A DNA stretch of 64,000 bases from positions 11,966,001-12,030,000 of the forward strand of contig CM075103.1 of the NCBI GenBank assembly GCA_037576195.1. The letters are read 5' to 3'. The notes under the pieces were generated by a model that saw only the letters and a list, made by a program, of their open reading frames with translations, was not told the origin of the DNA and ran no database searches. Below are positions 22,360-34,596 of the stretch, piece after piece. The stretch comes from Phytoseiulus persimilis. Lineage: Eukaryota > Arthropoda > Arachnida > Mesostigmata > Phytoseiidae. The number at the start of each line of letters is the position of its first letter. The stretch's first letter is position 1. The position numbers and the translations under genes are program-made.

Positions 22360-24557
22360 GGCGACGTTTGTGTACAGGGCTGTCAGGTTTCAGACAGTGA
22401 TGTGAATCGAAGTGTGCCCTTGACACATTGATGGGCTCCGAGATGGATTTCCCCTGTGAACAATACAAAATCTTCCGATAAGCAACCTGCATCGACCGCA
22501 CCGTTGCGGAAACCGCTCCAATCACTCATGGGGTTCTGGAATCCAACGAACAGAACTTTCGGTTTCCCCAAACATTTTCTCCCCTTGAGCCACAGCTATG
22601 GAAACCTTCGCCTTAGGCTAACGAGTGCCATCGATCATCGCGTGCCTGACACTCTGAGCGGAGGCTCGAATTCCCTGATTTCAGGGTGATGGTTTGAATA
22701 TTTTGGATCGATCCTCAGAGTTCCCGCTTCAAGGAGCGGGGCGCCTCCCTCCATTCCATGCGGGCCTCCCCGGCGCATCATCCCCTGCGTCCCGATCGGG
22801 GAACCGTCACCGGACTTTACTATCTAGACTCGACGAGCGCACAGAGCACCTGAACTTTCCGCAAGTCGTCAGAGCGCCGCGGAACGCCGGAGTCTACGAG
22901 CCCGCCGCAGAATCAGCTTGAAGTATTCACCGCTGCTGGGTTGGCGAAAGCTCCAAGCGGAGACTACATTCGCAGGAAGCGCTGGTGAGAAACTCCCACA
23001 AGGCTTTCCACTCGGAATCGGACGGAGCTGTTCCCGCTCGAGGACTTTTTACCCGCGCTGCATTCTGTCGCCGTCTCCCTGGACTTTATAAGTGTTTGTG
23101 TTGCCTATAAGGTGCCGAAGTATAAAGCTTCCTTGCTTTGTAACAGACTCCAGGCAGGTCGTCAGATGATATTCCAATCCGACTGGAATCTCCATAAATT
23201 ATCCAGCCCCCCTGACTGATCGCCACTGGATCTCCGTTGCTCTTACGGGATTCGCGCAACCCACTAGAACTGTTCGGTTCGTGTTGTAAAACTGTGCTGG
23301 GGATAATGGTTGACGGAACGACGCATGCCAGCTGGTCCGGGGCAGTGGATCATTCCGTCTCGCTGCTACGTTGTCATTCGTTTTTCGTCTAGAACGTTTC
23401 CTTTTCTGGAGCGAGAAAACCGTGGGAATGGTCAGGGGGCGCTGAAGGCGCTTTGTGTCTCCTACAATCCATCGCCGCGGCGGATACGGTGGTGGCAACG
23501 GTGACGACGACGGCGGCGGCGAGCGGCACTGTTTTGGATTCCTTCGCAAACAAAGGCAAGGGCTTCAAGGACGTCCCCTTACCGCGGGGCAGAAGACGCG
23601 CCAACTGACCCGACAGACAGCCGTCATTCGCCCCCGAGTTAGACGTGCCAGTACACATCCGTACGAGCTTTGCCGTTGAGCGTTCCGTACTAGCAAGCTC
23701 GCTCACCCACTTGGTTACATAGGCCGTGTTGCCTGCGTGTGGACAAATCAGTACACCCTGTATAGTGGCTCAAGCTGAAGAGTGCATCGTGCATCTCTGC
23801 TCGGATACAGTTAATCTTCGACATCTCTACAACCGAGGATACCCAACAACACGGTGACCGAAAATCGACACCTCGAAGGAGGTGTGAGGAGTCGCTTCAG
23901 AGTTGCTGCATATCCCCTGCAGGAACAGCAAGGTAAGAAAAACTTGAGAGGTTAGCTCCACTGCATGCCTTCGAAACTGGGTACGTCCGTAGGGGAGAAA
24001 AATGCGCACTGCGCAACGCCGCGTGGTGATTCAAATCGAGGGAACGATGGCGCGCTGCTTGAGGTTTCACAAGACAGTTGACATGGAGAACCAGATTCAA
24101 ATCAAGAGTCCTGCTTGGCTTCGAATCGACTCCGATTTTCGGATGATGTCGATCATCTCGAGTATTTCATTGAACCTGTTCGGATTCTTCGGATTTTGAT
24201 ACTTCCGGTGTACTCCTAAACCTACGAATCTGATCGGAAACGTGATCTTCGAGAGCAGGCGGCCGAAGTTTGATAACTGCCTTCTTCGGATCGTGAGTGA
24301 AATCATAAATCTCGTAGCTTCAGAATCTCCAGGTCTCGATCCCCTTTCCCGAATAGTGAACGATCTGATGCCTCGATTCGATAGAGAAGGATCATGATTT
24401 TTCTCCCAACTCTCCCACAAAGCTGAATGTCCCCTTTCGGAGTCGCTCGCGTTAACCAATTCATACCCGAATGTAATTGGATAAGGCATCAAGTGCAATT
24501 GTTGTCCGATCACCCGATGAGGTTCTATACAGAGCGCGGAAGTTACCCGCGACTCAC

Positions 24558-24658
24558 TTTCCGAATGCGGGCGAAACTTTCCCCTCTGCCCCAAATTCGA
24601 TGATGACGCGGATTTTGTCAAAAACTTTCTCGCGACTCCCAATCACAACTTTTATGGT
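24558..24658 (-). other. candidate internal exon
   Basis: On the minus strand, a pyrimidine-containing acceptor (CGAACTTCTTGCAG) is followed by 101 bp of open frame (TIKVVIGSREKVFDKIRVII, then EFGAEGKVSPAFG) and an excellent donor (GGAAA/GTGAGT). The peptide looks natural but matches no family I know, and flanking exons are not found. Treat as a splice-signal prediction only. Confidence 0.25.
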
Positions 24659-27600
24659 CTGCAAGAAGTTCGACGAGGGAGGAAATAGCCACGTGGAACA
24701 AAAACGACAATCGCGTCGAGCTTTAGTCTCTGCGGTTTTAAGTTCCAGTTGTACGCTTATAAACGCCGTCAAGTGATCCTGTAGTTTAGTGTCTAGCTTC
24801 CCGGAGCCAACTTCCTCGGAGCATTCATTGGATCGAACCGAAAATTTGCCGTCTGAACCGGGTATTGATCAGACCACCGCTCTGGCGGCCACTCATAGTT
24901 CGCGGCAAGAAACGTTATTCCGACTCGACCTCCTGAAATACTGGATTGGAAAACGCCTCAATCGTTGACTCCATCCGAGTCCGAACCAATTTTCACTTGC
25001 GCCAGGGCGAGACGTAGCAGTGACCGGATTTCCGAAACAGTCGAATTCTACCGATTACATGGATCAGCCGAATCGCGGGCAGACTCGATTGGGTCTATGA
25101 GCTTTCCACCGCCTGTGTCGTTGTGTCGAAACGGTCGAATGGGTTTCGAATAATATAGCCTCGATCGAACATTCCGTGCGAATGAATGTCCAACACCGTT
25201 GTCTCCGCCGTTTGGACGGAAATTACTTTTATTGCAAATTTGGCTTGCTGTAAACGTCGAGTGTTCGTTTCCCGTGTACGCATTGTTGCCCCTTCAACTA
25301 TCAACATGATAATAATAACAATAATCATCGTCATCTGAACGATGATATGAATGTAACTATCTCCAGGCAACAGCTTTTGTTTCTAGCGGCAAGTGATGAA
25401 CGCACTCTTTGTGGGAACGAGAAACACTACCGAAACGCGCGAATACAAAGACGACCGCTTTGGAGCCCCCGCATTTTATTCAAGTCAGAAATCGCGTCCG
25501 AGCAGTGGGTGCGTGCGAGACGTCGGGCTTCGATCCGTCGAAACGCTGTTATAGATAAGCTTCGCACAGTACCCGCTGACTGTGATTGTACCACATGTGT
25601 CAGGCAGGCGTAGCTCACAGTGTGGTTATCGCTACGTCGTAGGTGGTCCGAGGAGGCCGTTACAAATGTAACTTTCGTCAGAAGCTCCTTGAGAAGGAGC
25701 GACGCTCCACTTTTCAGTGACGGCGACGGCGTAGGATCGAATTTGATGAGTACAAGTTGATCGGTTTGCCCCGGATAACTATTTCTTGAGATCAAATTTC
25801 GCCAAGAAACTCGTCATTGTCGAGGGCAACGTCGTCGTGCAGCTGCATGCGGTGCTCATGCGAGAGCCTCGGTAGTTTTCCCGCTCATTTTCTTCTCGTT
25901 CCCAAGCGGGACTATCCACGTCACTAATCCACGGCTCTAATGACTGTGTTCAAAGCTGACTTCAAGACCATCGTTCGAAACTGAAGCCGCCGAGGCGTTG
26001 GCGATGTTTTCCACGGTTCATCGCCATCGTGACCGTGTGCCGGGGTGTGCGATGCGTTGCATTGGGATTTAATCATAGGAATCGCATGAGGAAAAAATAG
26101 GGAGTAATCACAGAGATCATGATATGGCCGTACTAGAGAAAGTGCTCCACGTGGGAAACGGCGGCGGCGAACACGTTTTTGGAGCCATCTGTCGCATTCG
26201 AGCAGCAATTCGATCAGACGGGAAGCTACCGTGCTTCTTAACAGCTAGTTCGGTCGGGCGTCATTCGATACTTGGCTGAGGCAAGTATGTCTGGACCTCG
26301 TTCGAGCGATCGTTGTCAGCGTCACTCGTTCTGGACCTGCCGACGTCCGATGGCGGCGACGGCGCCAGAACCACAACGGTCGACGACTGCCCCAACGACC
26401 GTCTTCGGCGGTGGCGGCGTCTGTAGTAGGAGTTAATTACTGACAATACAGAGGATTAATTCTTACGCATCGGCTGACCGCCGTTACGTAACTCGTGTCA
26501 GAAGACAAAGAGCCGGTTGCGTGAAGCTCCGCCGGAGGAGCCTCAAAACTAATTGATTATCTCCAACAGAATGAAGTCAACCTTGTGGGGAAGCTTATTT
26601 AACGATGCCGTTGTTGTTCAAAGTTGGACTGACGGACCCGAGATGGACCCTGTGAGCATCGTGAAAACGACATTGTCTCCGAGCTGTCAATATTGAAGTC
26701 TTCGCGGTTCATTTAAATAACGTTGTTCGCGTTGCTGTTCCGATCGGGATGATTGGTCGGGGGTGGACCGCCGCAGACAACTCCAATTTATTTTTCGATC
26801 GGTGCTGTCGTCATTTTCAGCTGATGTTAGAGACATCGGCCGCGCCACTGGTCGATAGTCGAAGACTCGAGCGCGTGGCTCAGCCGATTTCATGAAGAGA
26901 ATTCGATGGATGACGGGAAAATCGAAACCCGTCGTCGTCAAGAAGGAGAAAAAGCCGATCTTGAGTTGCAGTGACTACATTGTGTTCCGAAGCGGACTCG
27001 CATTCGGACACTGAGACTTCTACCTTCCGTCGTTTCGCCTCTATGGTTCTCATGGGCGATTTCGAACGCTCATTATTGTTTCACGATTGCATGAGGAAAT
27101 CAATTGACACGAATATGGATTGTCTCCGGTTCCCGATCGAGCCCTGCGTCCGTCCATTCTCCCCGTCCGCCCGTTTTGCGCTTTGAATCCTTTCAAAAAC
27201 GGGTTTTTCCATTCTTTGCGGAGATTTCCTCGGAATCGATGTTTTCATCCGAAGCATTCAATACTCGATTCACAGAGCGAATGTCGAGATACTCTCACCG
27301 GCGCCTGTACCCGTTGACGTGCGCTTCGGACCTTGGAGACGTTGATGACATTCCCGAAATTCATTGTGCCGGGGATGAATTAATGTTAATCAGGGCGTCG
27401 ACAGCGCGGATCGTTCTCCACAGTATGCGTGAGAGCGAAGCTAACGTCCGTCTACTATCCCTGACAAGTTCGTCCACGCGGGTCTGTATCTGGTCTGCGT
27501 TGGAGGGTACGTCTGGTACGCAGCGCTGCTACGGCTGCCCACAAGGGCGCGAGTGATTTCGGCTTGGGCACAATTATTCAAGCCCTCCTAGCTCACCATT

Positions 27601-27693
27601 GAACATCGGCGAAATTCTAAATCTGTATGCGAGATGGTTCACCTCCATTCGTCATTGCACGCGGTTCTGTCAGGTCACGAGCTTCGCTCTTGT

Positions 27694-27711
27694 CGCGCGC
27701 GCGCGCGCGCG
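27694..27711. repeat. (CG)9 alternating tract
   Basis: Eighteen bases of strict CG alternation followed by TGTG. Such tracts can adopt Z-DNA under negative supercoiling. No gene is clearly associated. Confidence 0.9.
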
Positions 27712-29579
27712 TGTGAGACTGGACACAAGGCGAACAAAAGATCAACAGTGGCATAACTATCAGGAACGAGAATATTCAGTCTGCTCTTCCTGTCGGGGTT
27801 CCGTTATTTTCGCAGCTCGACGGCGAGGTGGCGCCGCACCCAAGCAACCTTGACGCTGGGAGCCGCCATCGTGATACTCCTCGACCCTTAAATAGATCCT
27901 ACATCAATCAAAACTCGTCATCCGACCACACACACACACTGTAGCGCGTGTAAAAGTCGCAACCTTTACTCGGGTCTGTGAGAAATTCCACGGCTACTTT
28001 GCGTTCTGCCTGACTTTGTTGCACCCGCTGAAGAAGACATTAACGACATGAAACTAATCTGAACCTGGTGACGGTTGGCGCAGATAACGCCCAGCTGGAT
28101 TGCTTGAGAAAACCAGATGACTCGTACGAGCCCTGTATGTCCTGCTCCAACGAAGTTTTTCCTCGCCAAAGTTGGGGTTGTTTCGCTCCACATTTGGTGG
28201 TCGCAGAGCTCCTGTCCAGGTGATCAATTATCTCCTGCTCAGTTTTCCACCAGCAACTGTTCCGGAATCACTCCCCACGTGCACCGTGGTCGTAACTCCG
28301 AGTGAGAAGACATCGGGCGATCGATCGAGGAAGAGCCATTTCAACGAAGGGCTCGCAGAATTCGATGAGCGGTTACCCGAGCGCTTTCCAGCCTCGGGCA
28401 CTTGGAGCTGGCAGTTTGTTCTCCCCGGAATCGATGAGTATTCCAGAAAAAGCGAGAAAAGAAGAGGCGGTTTTCTGCCCGGGACGCTGCCACTGTCCGC
28501 GACTCTACAGCATTGTGCTTCTTTTCTCGGGTCCTCGAAGAACAAAATCCTCACTGGGAATCTCATCCCTCCACATTCGGGAAAGGTTCGCGAGAAGCGG
28601 ATTTTTCTCGGTCTCAAGAGGAGTCTTGAACGTGCAAACAATTCCAACGAGCAGCCTATGTGGCATTCCGGAGGCGGTTAGTAGAAGCGGCCAACTGTAG
28701 CATCTTTTTCGAGGGACAGGAATTTCCGCAAGTGGTGCTCTAATTCAACTCATTCAACTTCTGAGAAAAATCGGCGGTGTGGCATGCCTCTCTCTCCAGT
28801 TCAGGTCCTTCCAAGCATATGCGGTTCCGAGAACTGTGTCCACTAGAACCGCGATCATGTGCGGAAACTGATCCGAGCACGAGAGGGAGAGCTGTGAGAG
28901 ATATCTGATTGGGAAAAGGAGTTCGGGATCCTCACGACATCCATGAAGGAAGCGACGTATACTTCGAGTATGTAGTCGATGCTAAGCCGAGGCCTTCAAT
29001 GATTTTTTGGTAAGATAGTTTGAGCCTGGGAACACTGGTCCTGGAGAAAAATCCTGGACCCCGGGACCAACGATGATCCCATCCGAGCGGCATTCTGAGG
29101 ATTCCGGTGCATAGTTCACAAGAAACAGCTCGCGCACAGCCTATGAATATGCACGAACTCATCCTTCGCCACCCTGAACGTGTCTCTCGCGTTCACGGTG
29201 GGGAACAGGGGCGAACCCAGCTTTTTTTGGGGGGGGCAAGGATGTGATGATGATTTTGTTACTGTTTCATGAAGAGGTCTTTCTGTCATCACGACACGCA
29301 AGAGCAGGTGTATACGAGAGGGGGAACGAGCGACTTGAGCGAAACACCACGAATCCGCTGAAAATATTTGCATGACAGTTCATCTGTCATGAACAGCTCC
29401 GGCATCCCTGTTTCCATAGCCAGTTTGTCGAAACGATCCTTGTCACTATCGTTAAAGGGGCACGTTTTGTCTGTCCGTGAGCTACGCAACAGCATTGTTT
29501 TACGTTGTCTCATCATGGCGTGGCGGCTAGCTTTCATGGCTGCTGGCTCGTGCCCCGCCTCGGCAAATTATTTAGAAGA

Positions 29580-30277
29580 TCAGCTGTTCTCTTGTTCGGA
29601 TTCGACTGTTATTCGTCGTGCTACAATTTCTACATCGATTGATACCGGGGGGAAATACTTCTTTAGTATTGTCTTGCGAACTGCAGTGGGACGGACTCGC
29701 TGGAATAGCGTGTTCTCTCGTCGTTTCTCGCTCTCTTGCCCCAGCTCAATCGGCCCCACACGCGATACGGAGCCACCCATGACGACCTGTGGCCAGTATT
29801 CTGTTTCAGCTCCCATTCTTGAAAGGCACATGCTGGCCGAATACGCTGCAATGATTCGAAATTGGAGCATTGTGTCCGGACTTAACACCGTCGTTCATCA
29901 GTTCGCCATGAATCGTTTGTTTGTAAGCAAAAATAGAAGCTCTCGTCGACGCTGCTGCTTGTATCATTCTGAAAATATGAGTCCAGTTATGATCAGCCCG
30001 CTTTCGAGTGTTTGCAGCACCAACGGGAACAGCTTATTCGGTACCTGGGCGGAATGGCTCATGGATCGAATCCACTGCTCCGAATGGCCTTTATGTCGTC
30101 ACCCTAACATCAGTTCTGAAAAACCGAGTCTTGGACTCTATCCACTCATCGAGTCCTGCCGAGAAGCTGCTGTTTCGCCTCTTTGCGGACTCCACTGTCT
30201 CCTCAACCTGACCAGGCTGAACCGATTGACCACTGAGTTCGAGAAATCGTTCTGGTGATTCGCTGATTTCCAGAATC
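29580..30277 (-). CDS. candidate multi-exon gene, unknown product (3' part)
   Basis: Three minus-strand exons fit together in phase. Exon a, 30277-30103, has acceptor AACAGCTTAATTTAG and ends AGG/GTGACG; it encodes SPERFLELSGQSVQPGQ and then a charged stretch ending RFFRTDVR. Exon b, 29968-29889, has acceptor CATATTTTCAG and ends CG/GTGTTA; it encodes NDTSSSVDESFYFCLQTND and so on. Exon c, from 29832 to the stop at 29580-29582, has acceptor TATTCGGCCAG and encodes MCLSRMGAETEYWPQVVMGG and then RVGPIELGQESEKRR and a basic C-terminus. The introns are 134 and 56 bp. No domain is recognised. A 296-codon open frame lies antisense on the plus strand (29368-30258); its Ser/Arg/Cys-rich composition suggests it is the shadow, but the reverse cannot be excluded. 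Further minus-strand open frame below (29289-29537, CPFNDSDKDRFDKLAMETGM) may belong to the same gene. The 5' end is not found. Confidence 0.38.
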
Positions 30278-33200
30278 CTAAATTAAGCTGTTTTTACCGG
30301 TCTTGGATTTTTTTTCGGGCTCCTCTCGCTGATGGGGCACCGCTCTGCTCCAGCGGAGTTCAGTCCCCTGTTCTCGATACGAGAGTCCTTGCGCGAGCTT
30401 CGCCGAAATTCTGCGAATGTATTCCACGAGATAATGTATTCAAACAATAAATTCGAAGTCCTTTTCGCTGGATTCCCTATTTTCTCCATAACGCGGTGAT
30501 GATCCTGTCGTGTTTGTGCGGTATTGTGACAGTTCGGGGCCACCTGCACCACGACGGCATTGTTCAATTATTGTCTAAATATCCCCACGAGAAGAGAATG
30601 TTGGTCGAATAACATGATCGATCGAAACGATGCACTTTGATGCGCTGGAGGCTCCGCGCCGGAGATGACGACGGGACTTTCTCCTCGCGCTGCGTTGCGT
30701 ATTCACGCTGACCGGAGCAACTTGCTACCGCCTGGCGCCCGATCTTCGATAATGGTCCGTTACTTCGATTTGGTTTTTGTTATATTTTTCTGTGCCCTCG
30801 TCGCTGAAGAGGGCAAGGCCTGTCTTTCGTAATAATCCCCCGTTCATCATATTTCGCGCTGCAGCGAAGATCGATCCCGACTCGGTTCGATTCCAGTGTG
30901 ACCAACTCAGAACTCTTGGAGCCGACTGAAGTCCGGGGGAACTTCAGTTCGGTCCCAACGCTCACCACACGGTCACTGCTGAAGCTCAGGATGATGGAAC
31001 TGACTTCGAAGCGCATGGTCTTGATGTGACGTCGCTGAAGAAGGTTTTCATTCTGACCTTAGCGTGATCTTAATTTGGGCTATGACGTCCCTTAACGATG
31101 GGAACGCCGACATAGTTCACAGTGGTCGACGGCGAGACCCTCAGATGTTCCCCGGAATCCAGAAAACGCATGAATGTCCTTTGAGCTTCGAATTAAAGTT
31201 CCTTCTCATATTCTTGGGCCTTTCTCGAGCATCCTGGAACTGGTGGAGGTATCTAGCATTTTCGCTCCCCGGTCGGTCGCTCTTTGATTCCCGAGCTCAA
31301 AATGGCCGAGGCTAGTTCGCTCCCCGATCTCAAGTCTCAGGAAATCATCCTCCAGATCGCGCGACCGTGTGTTCCCGAGTTTCTCGCCGACAGTTGCACT
31401 CTTCCCTGCCAAAATATAGCTGCGCTCACGTCCTTGCGGTTATCTGTTATGAAAGGCGGGAAATGAATCACGAAAAATGTGACACATCCGCCCCTCGTTT
31501 CGCACGGGTGGGGTGGCTGACGTGAACGCCGCAAAGTCGCGATTGCATTCGATTCAACTCGCTCAGAATTGCACTGCGTCGCTTATCTCCGATCGGGTAT
31601 TACCGAGAAGAAATATCGGGATGGTTCCAGTATGGTTTATGGAACACTTTCGTTTTCGCGGATCTTTCGCGCGTTCGCCGTTGCGGCAACACACTTGTGC
31701 GGGTTGGTTATTTGTCTTACGGCTCATTTGTTCCGTATCTTTTCCGAGGACTGTCCTTCTGCGGTTTTTGCTCCAGCGGTACGTACAGTCGACAACCATG
31801 AAGATCAAGAGATAACGGAAGCTCAACGCGGGTTAACGGGAGCGGGATGAGGAGGCCGTCGTTAATCGTTAACTTGAGCGTGATTCCTTACGCATTACAA
31901 AAGCACCACGGGAACTATTTGCTGCCGAAGTTGGTCGGTTGAAGCGATCCTAGAACAAAAACGCGAGTGTAACGGAAAGAGACGAGTGGGAAACAGTGAC
32001 CAACCTGGCCCAGCGGAACATCGTGATCGACAGAACGATATGGCTCGTTTTCATCTGGGCTGGGAGGCTCGTTCGGAGCCGGATATATGGCCAATGATCT
32101 AACGCTACTTCGCTCCGTTTCAGATGAGATTCAAACTTCTGTTATTATTGCTCTACGTGAAAACATCATCGGCGGACGCAGCACCGGAAAAGGTAAAAAG
32201 TCTTGCGTTGGAGCTCCGGCCTCGTCGAGAGTCCGGATATTTCTCACTGTGATTCACTCGAATCCTCCCCAACTTCATCAAGTTCCCGAATCGAAGTGAC
32301 ATACGCGAGCCTCCGCATGGTCGTAAGCTTAAGGGACGGATCGTGGGCACCAGCTAACTTGATCACCTTCAACCGCGGGGAAGTCTTTTTAGGAGCTGCG
32401 GCTTCCGCGACCACGGCATCGACGGCTGCCACTAATCCAGTGATTGAGGGAGGTGGGCATTCAGCAGGCCGAGATTTACAGACGGACGTCCAGCGCGGCA
32501 TAATCACAATGGACTTTCGTGGTCAGCTATTTTTTCCTCCCCTGCTCGAAACAGAATAGTGGTCGATCAAGGCGCGTTCGTTCGCTGGCTTGGCACAATT
32601 TCTCTGCCCAAAGCCTCCGTGACCTTAACCCTCAGCCTTGATTGTCCATTCCCAAGATGACAGCAGTTTATATCCATTCAACTCGCTGCGCATAGTTTGC
32701 TACTTGGCGATGTTTGCTGCATTGTGTCAAATTGGATCTGTTCATCTGAAAACCTGATTTGAATTCCGCGTTTGTGCGAAATCCGCGATCCGTTACAAGA
32801 GGATTCCCTCGCTGATATTCGATCGAGCCGGGTCCGATACGCTCGGATCGGGATCCCGAAAGTTTTCGGCTATCGAATATCCTTTGCTGCTGCTCGCACA
32901 GACGGTGTTCGCTGCGCTCTCGATTCTCGGGCGTGTTGGCTCCCCTTCCGAAGTTGATTCAGGCGGAATCATTTTTCTGTCCGGTGGGGCTTCGTTTGCC
33001 CCGAGGTGTTCCCCGGCTTGCGCCGAGGCACAAAAACAGCACAGAACCTCAACAATGAGCTGAGCATAACAACAGAACATGGACAAAAACACGCTGTTGT
33101 TCTTAGGACATCTCGCCTAAACGGTCGGCATCACAATTACGAGTCACACAATGTAATTCCAGATTCCTTGCTTAGCTGCGGGCAGTCGAGCCAAGCTCTC

Positions 33201-34000
33201 CGATCTCGAGGTCAGCACGCGGAAGAGAATACATAGGAACGGAATGGAACGATTCAGGAAATCCCACTTCTTTGAAGGCGTGGTCTCCGAAAGCGATTGG
33301 TCGTCGCGTCCGGAGAAAAAACCGGCGCGCCCGCGGGGAGGAAATTCACGGGATATAAACCACATGCGGGAACGATAGCTCAATCCCCCCTCCCCCCCCC
33401 CCCCCCCCCTTTTGGATCTCTGTTGTAATTTACTGGAATCGCTCGTTGTCGTCGTTGTTATCTCTCTGTGTTCATATTCCGTGTCACTCGCAGAGCAATC
33501 CCGGAGTTGCGAAACAAAGATAGCTCTTATCAATCTTTGAGCGACTTTTGACAATAGTGCGTCGCGGAGTTGCTCGATGGAAGGTTCGTCTTTGTTCGGC
33601 CCCGCTCGTTGACGGGGGATCTTTGTGCGTGTCAACGCATTGCTGAAACAGTGAACTGACATCGCTCGTCTCGCGACAGCTCTCAGAGCGAAAATTCTGA
33701 TTCCACCCCCGAACGCCCGAACTTCCCGAAATGTACGATAGATTAAGTTTGAAAGGTCGAAACAACGAGCGATTTCCAGTGGTTGAAAAAGCGAGACCAC
33801 CGGCCCTATAGAAATGCGGGGGTAGACGCCTTCACAACGACGTTGCAATTGCGTCGCCTTTTAGCGCGGCCGACAGCCCGTTTGTCACCCGACTCACTTG
33901 TCGTAGAGCTGAGTTGAGCTCGCCGTCGAAGGAGTTTGAATATTTCATCACAGAATCCTCGCTGCGGGTTCCGTTGTATCCGTTTGTGGAGCTTCACGCG
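30278..34000. other. intergenic stretch before cuticle gene 2
   Basis: No recognisable gene. A C-rich tract (C6, T, then C18 at 33392-33409) interrupts the region. A 234-codon minus-strand open frame (33144-33848) spans this tract and reads as a basic, Arg/Ser-rich peptide, so I take it as chance. A 94-codon minus-strand frame at 30283-30567 may be an upstream exon of the 29.6-30.3 kb candidate, but its junction would leave only a 20-bp intron. Confidence 0.4.
33385..33409. repeat. poly-C tract (C6 T C18)
   Basis: Nearly pure C run of 25 bases. Its true length is doubtful in any assembly; frames crossing it should not be trusted. Confidence 0.9.
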
Positions 34001-34008
34001 TATTTAAA
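34001..34008 (+). promoter_or_regulatory. TATA-like box upstream of cuticle gene 2
   Basis: TATTTAAA followed by CAACAGTCACAGTTTG, which offers initiator-like CAGT sites. It lies about 600 bp before the first confident coding exon, consistent with a short first exon plus a first intron, the usual layout in cuticle genes. The distance from TATA to the best CAGT (about 20 bp) is shorter than ideal. Confidence 0.35.
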
Positions 34009-34596
34009 CCCAACAGTCACAGTTTGGGCCTGAAATGCATTTGTCGCGATGATTTTCGGTGGGGACAATACGTGGACTCGATGGTAGCCTCAGCGCAAAT
34101 CGTGCCGCGACGAACACCAATCTCAATGAGCATCCAAATCATCACAACTGTGTATTCCACGGCTTGCCCGATAACCGGACCCACACGGATTAATTTGAGC
34201 AATCCACCTCAATTACAGAAGCTACCGTGCTTCAATCCAGAAAGTCACAGCCATGCTCATCAAGGATTCGGTAGTTATCTCGGAGACGAGGCATCTTCGA
34301 GCTTCGAACGATGGGCCATCTGCCTGTGTGCACGCATTCCCCACAGCAGATGACCGTGGGCTTCTATCAGGCTCCAGAAGCACAACTTTTGTCCGTGGAT
34401 CCGTTTGTCGTTTTTTTTGTTGTTGTGGGAATGGATTCCTCTTATCAGCTCGGCATAATGGTGATGACAATTATTCATTTTACCCAAGCTCCTTTCGGGA
34501 AGCAACGGAACGGCACTCACAAAGTCCGCCACTGTCACGGCGACGAGAGTGAAGGTCACTACATTCGTAAAATGGTCCAAGAGGGAAAAAATCACG

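Larger units (their letters stand above)
22360..29300. other. mostly unassigned stretch
   Basis: Besides the candidate exon at 24558-24658 and the CG repeat at 27694-27711, I see no supported gene. Three TATA-like sites (ACTTTATAAG, GCCTATAAGG, AGTATAAAGC) cluster at 23083-23125 (+) without an obvious downstream coding start. On the minus strand at about 27.39-27.5 kb an open frame reads as a charged helix (DQIQTRVDELVRDSRRTLAS); its other strand is also open. At 28.2-28.7 kb open frames overlap on both strands. Confidence 0.4.

Noticed and set aside
24097-24642. 181-codon minus-strand open frame
   Set aside because: It overlaps the better-supported candidate exon 24558-24658 in another frame and contains no recognisable domain.
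33144-33848. 234-codon minus-strand open frame
   Set aside because: It crosses the poly-C tract, whose length is unreliable, and reads as a basic low-complexity peptide with no domain.
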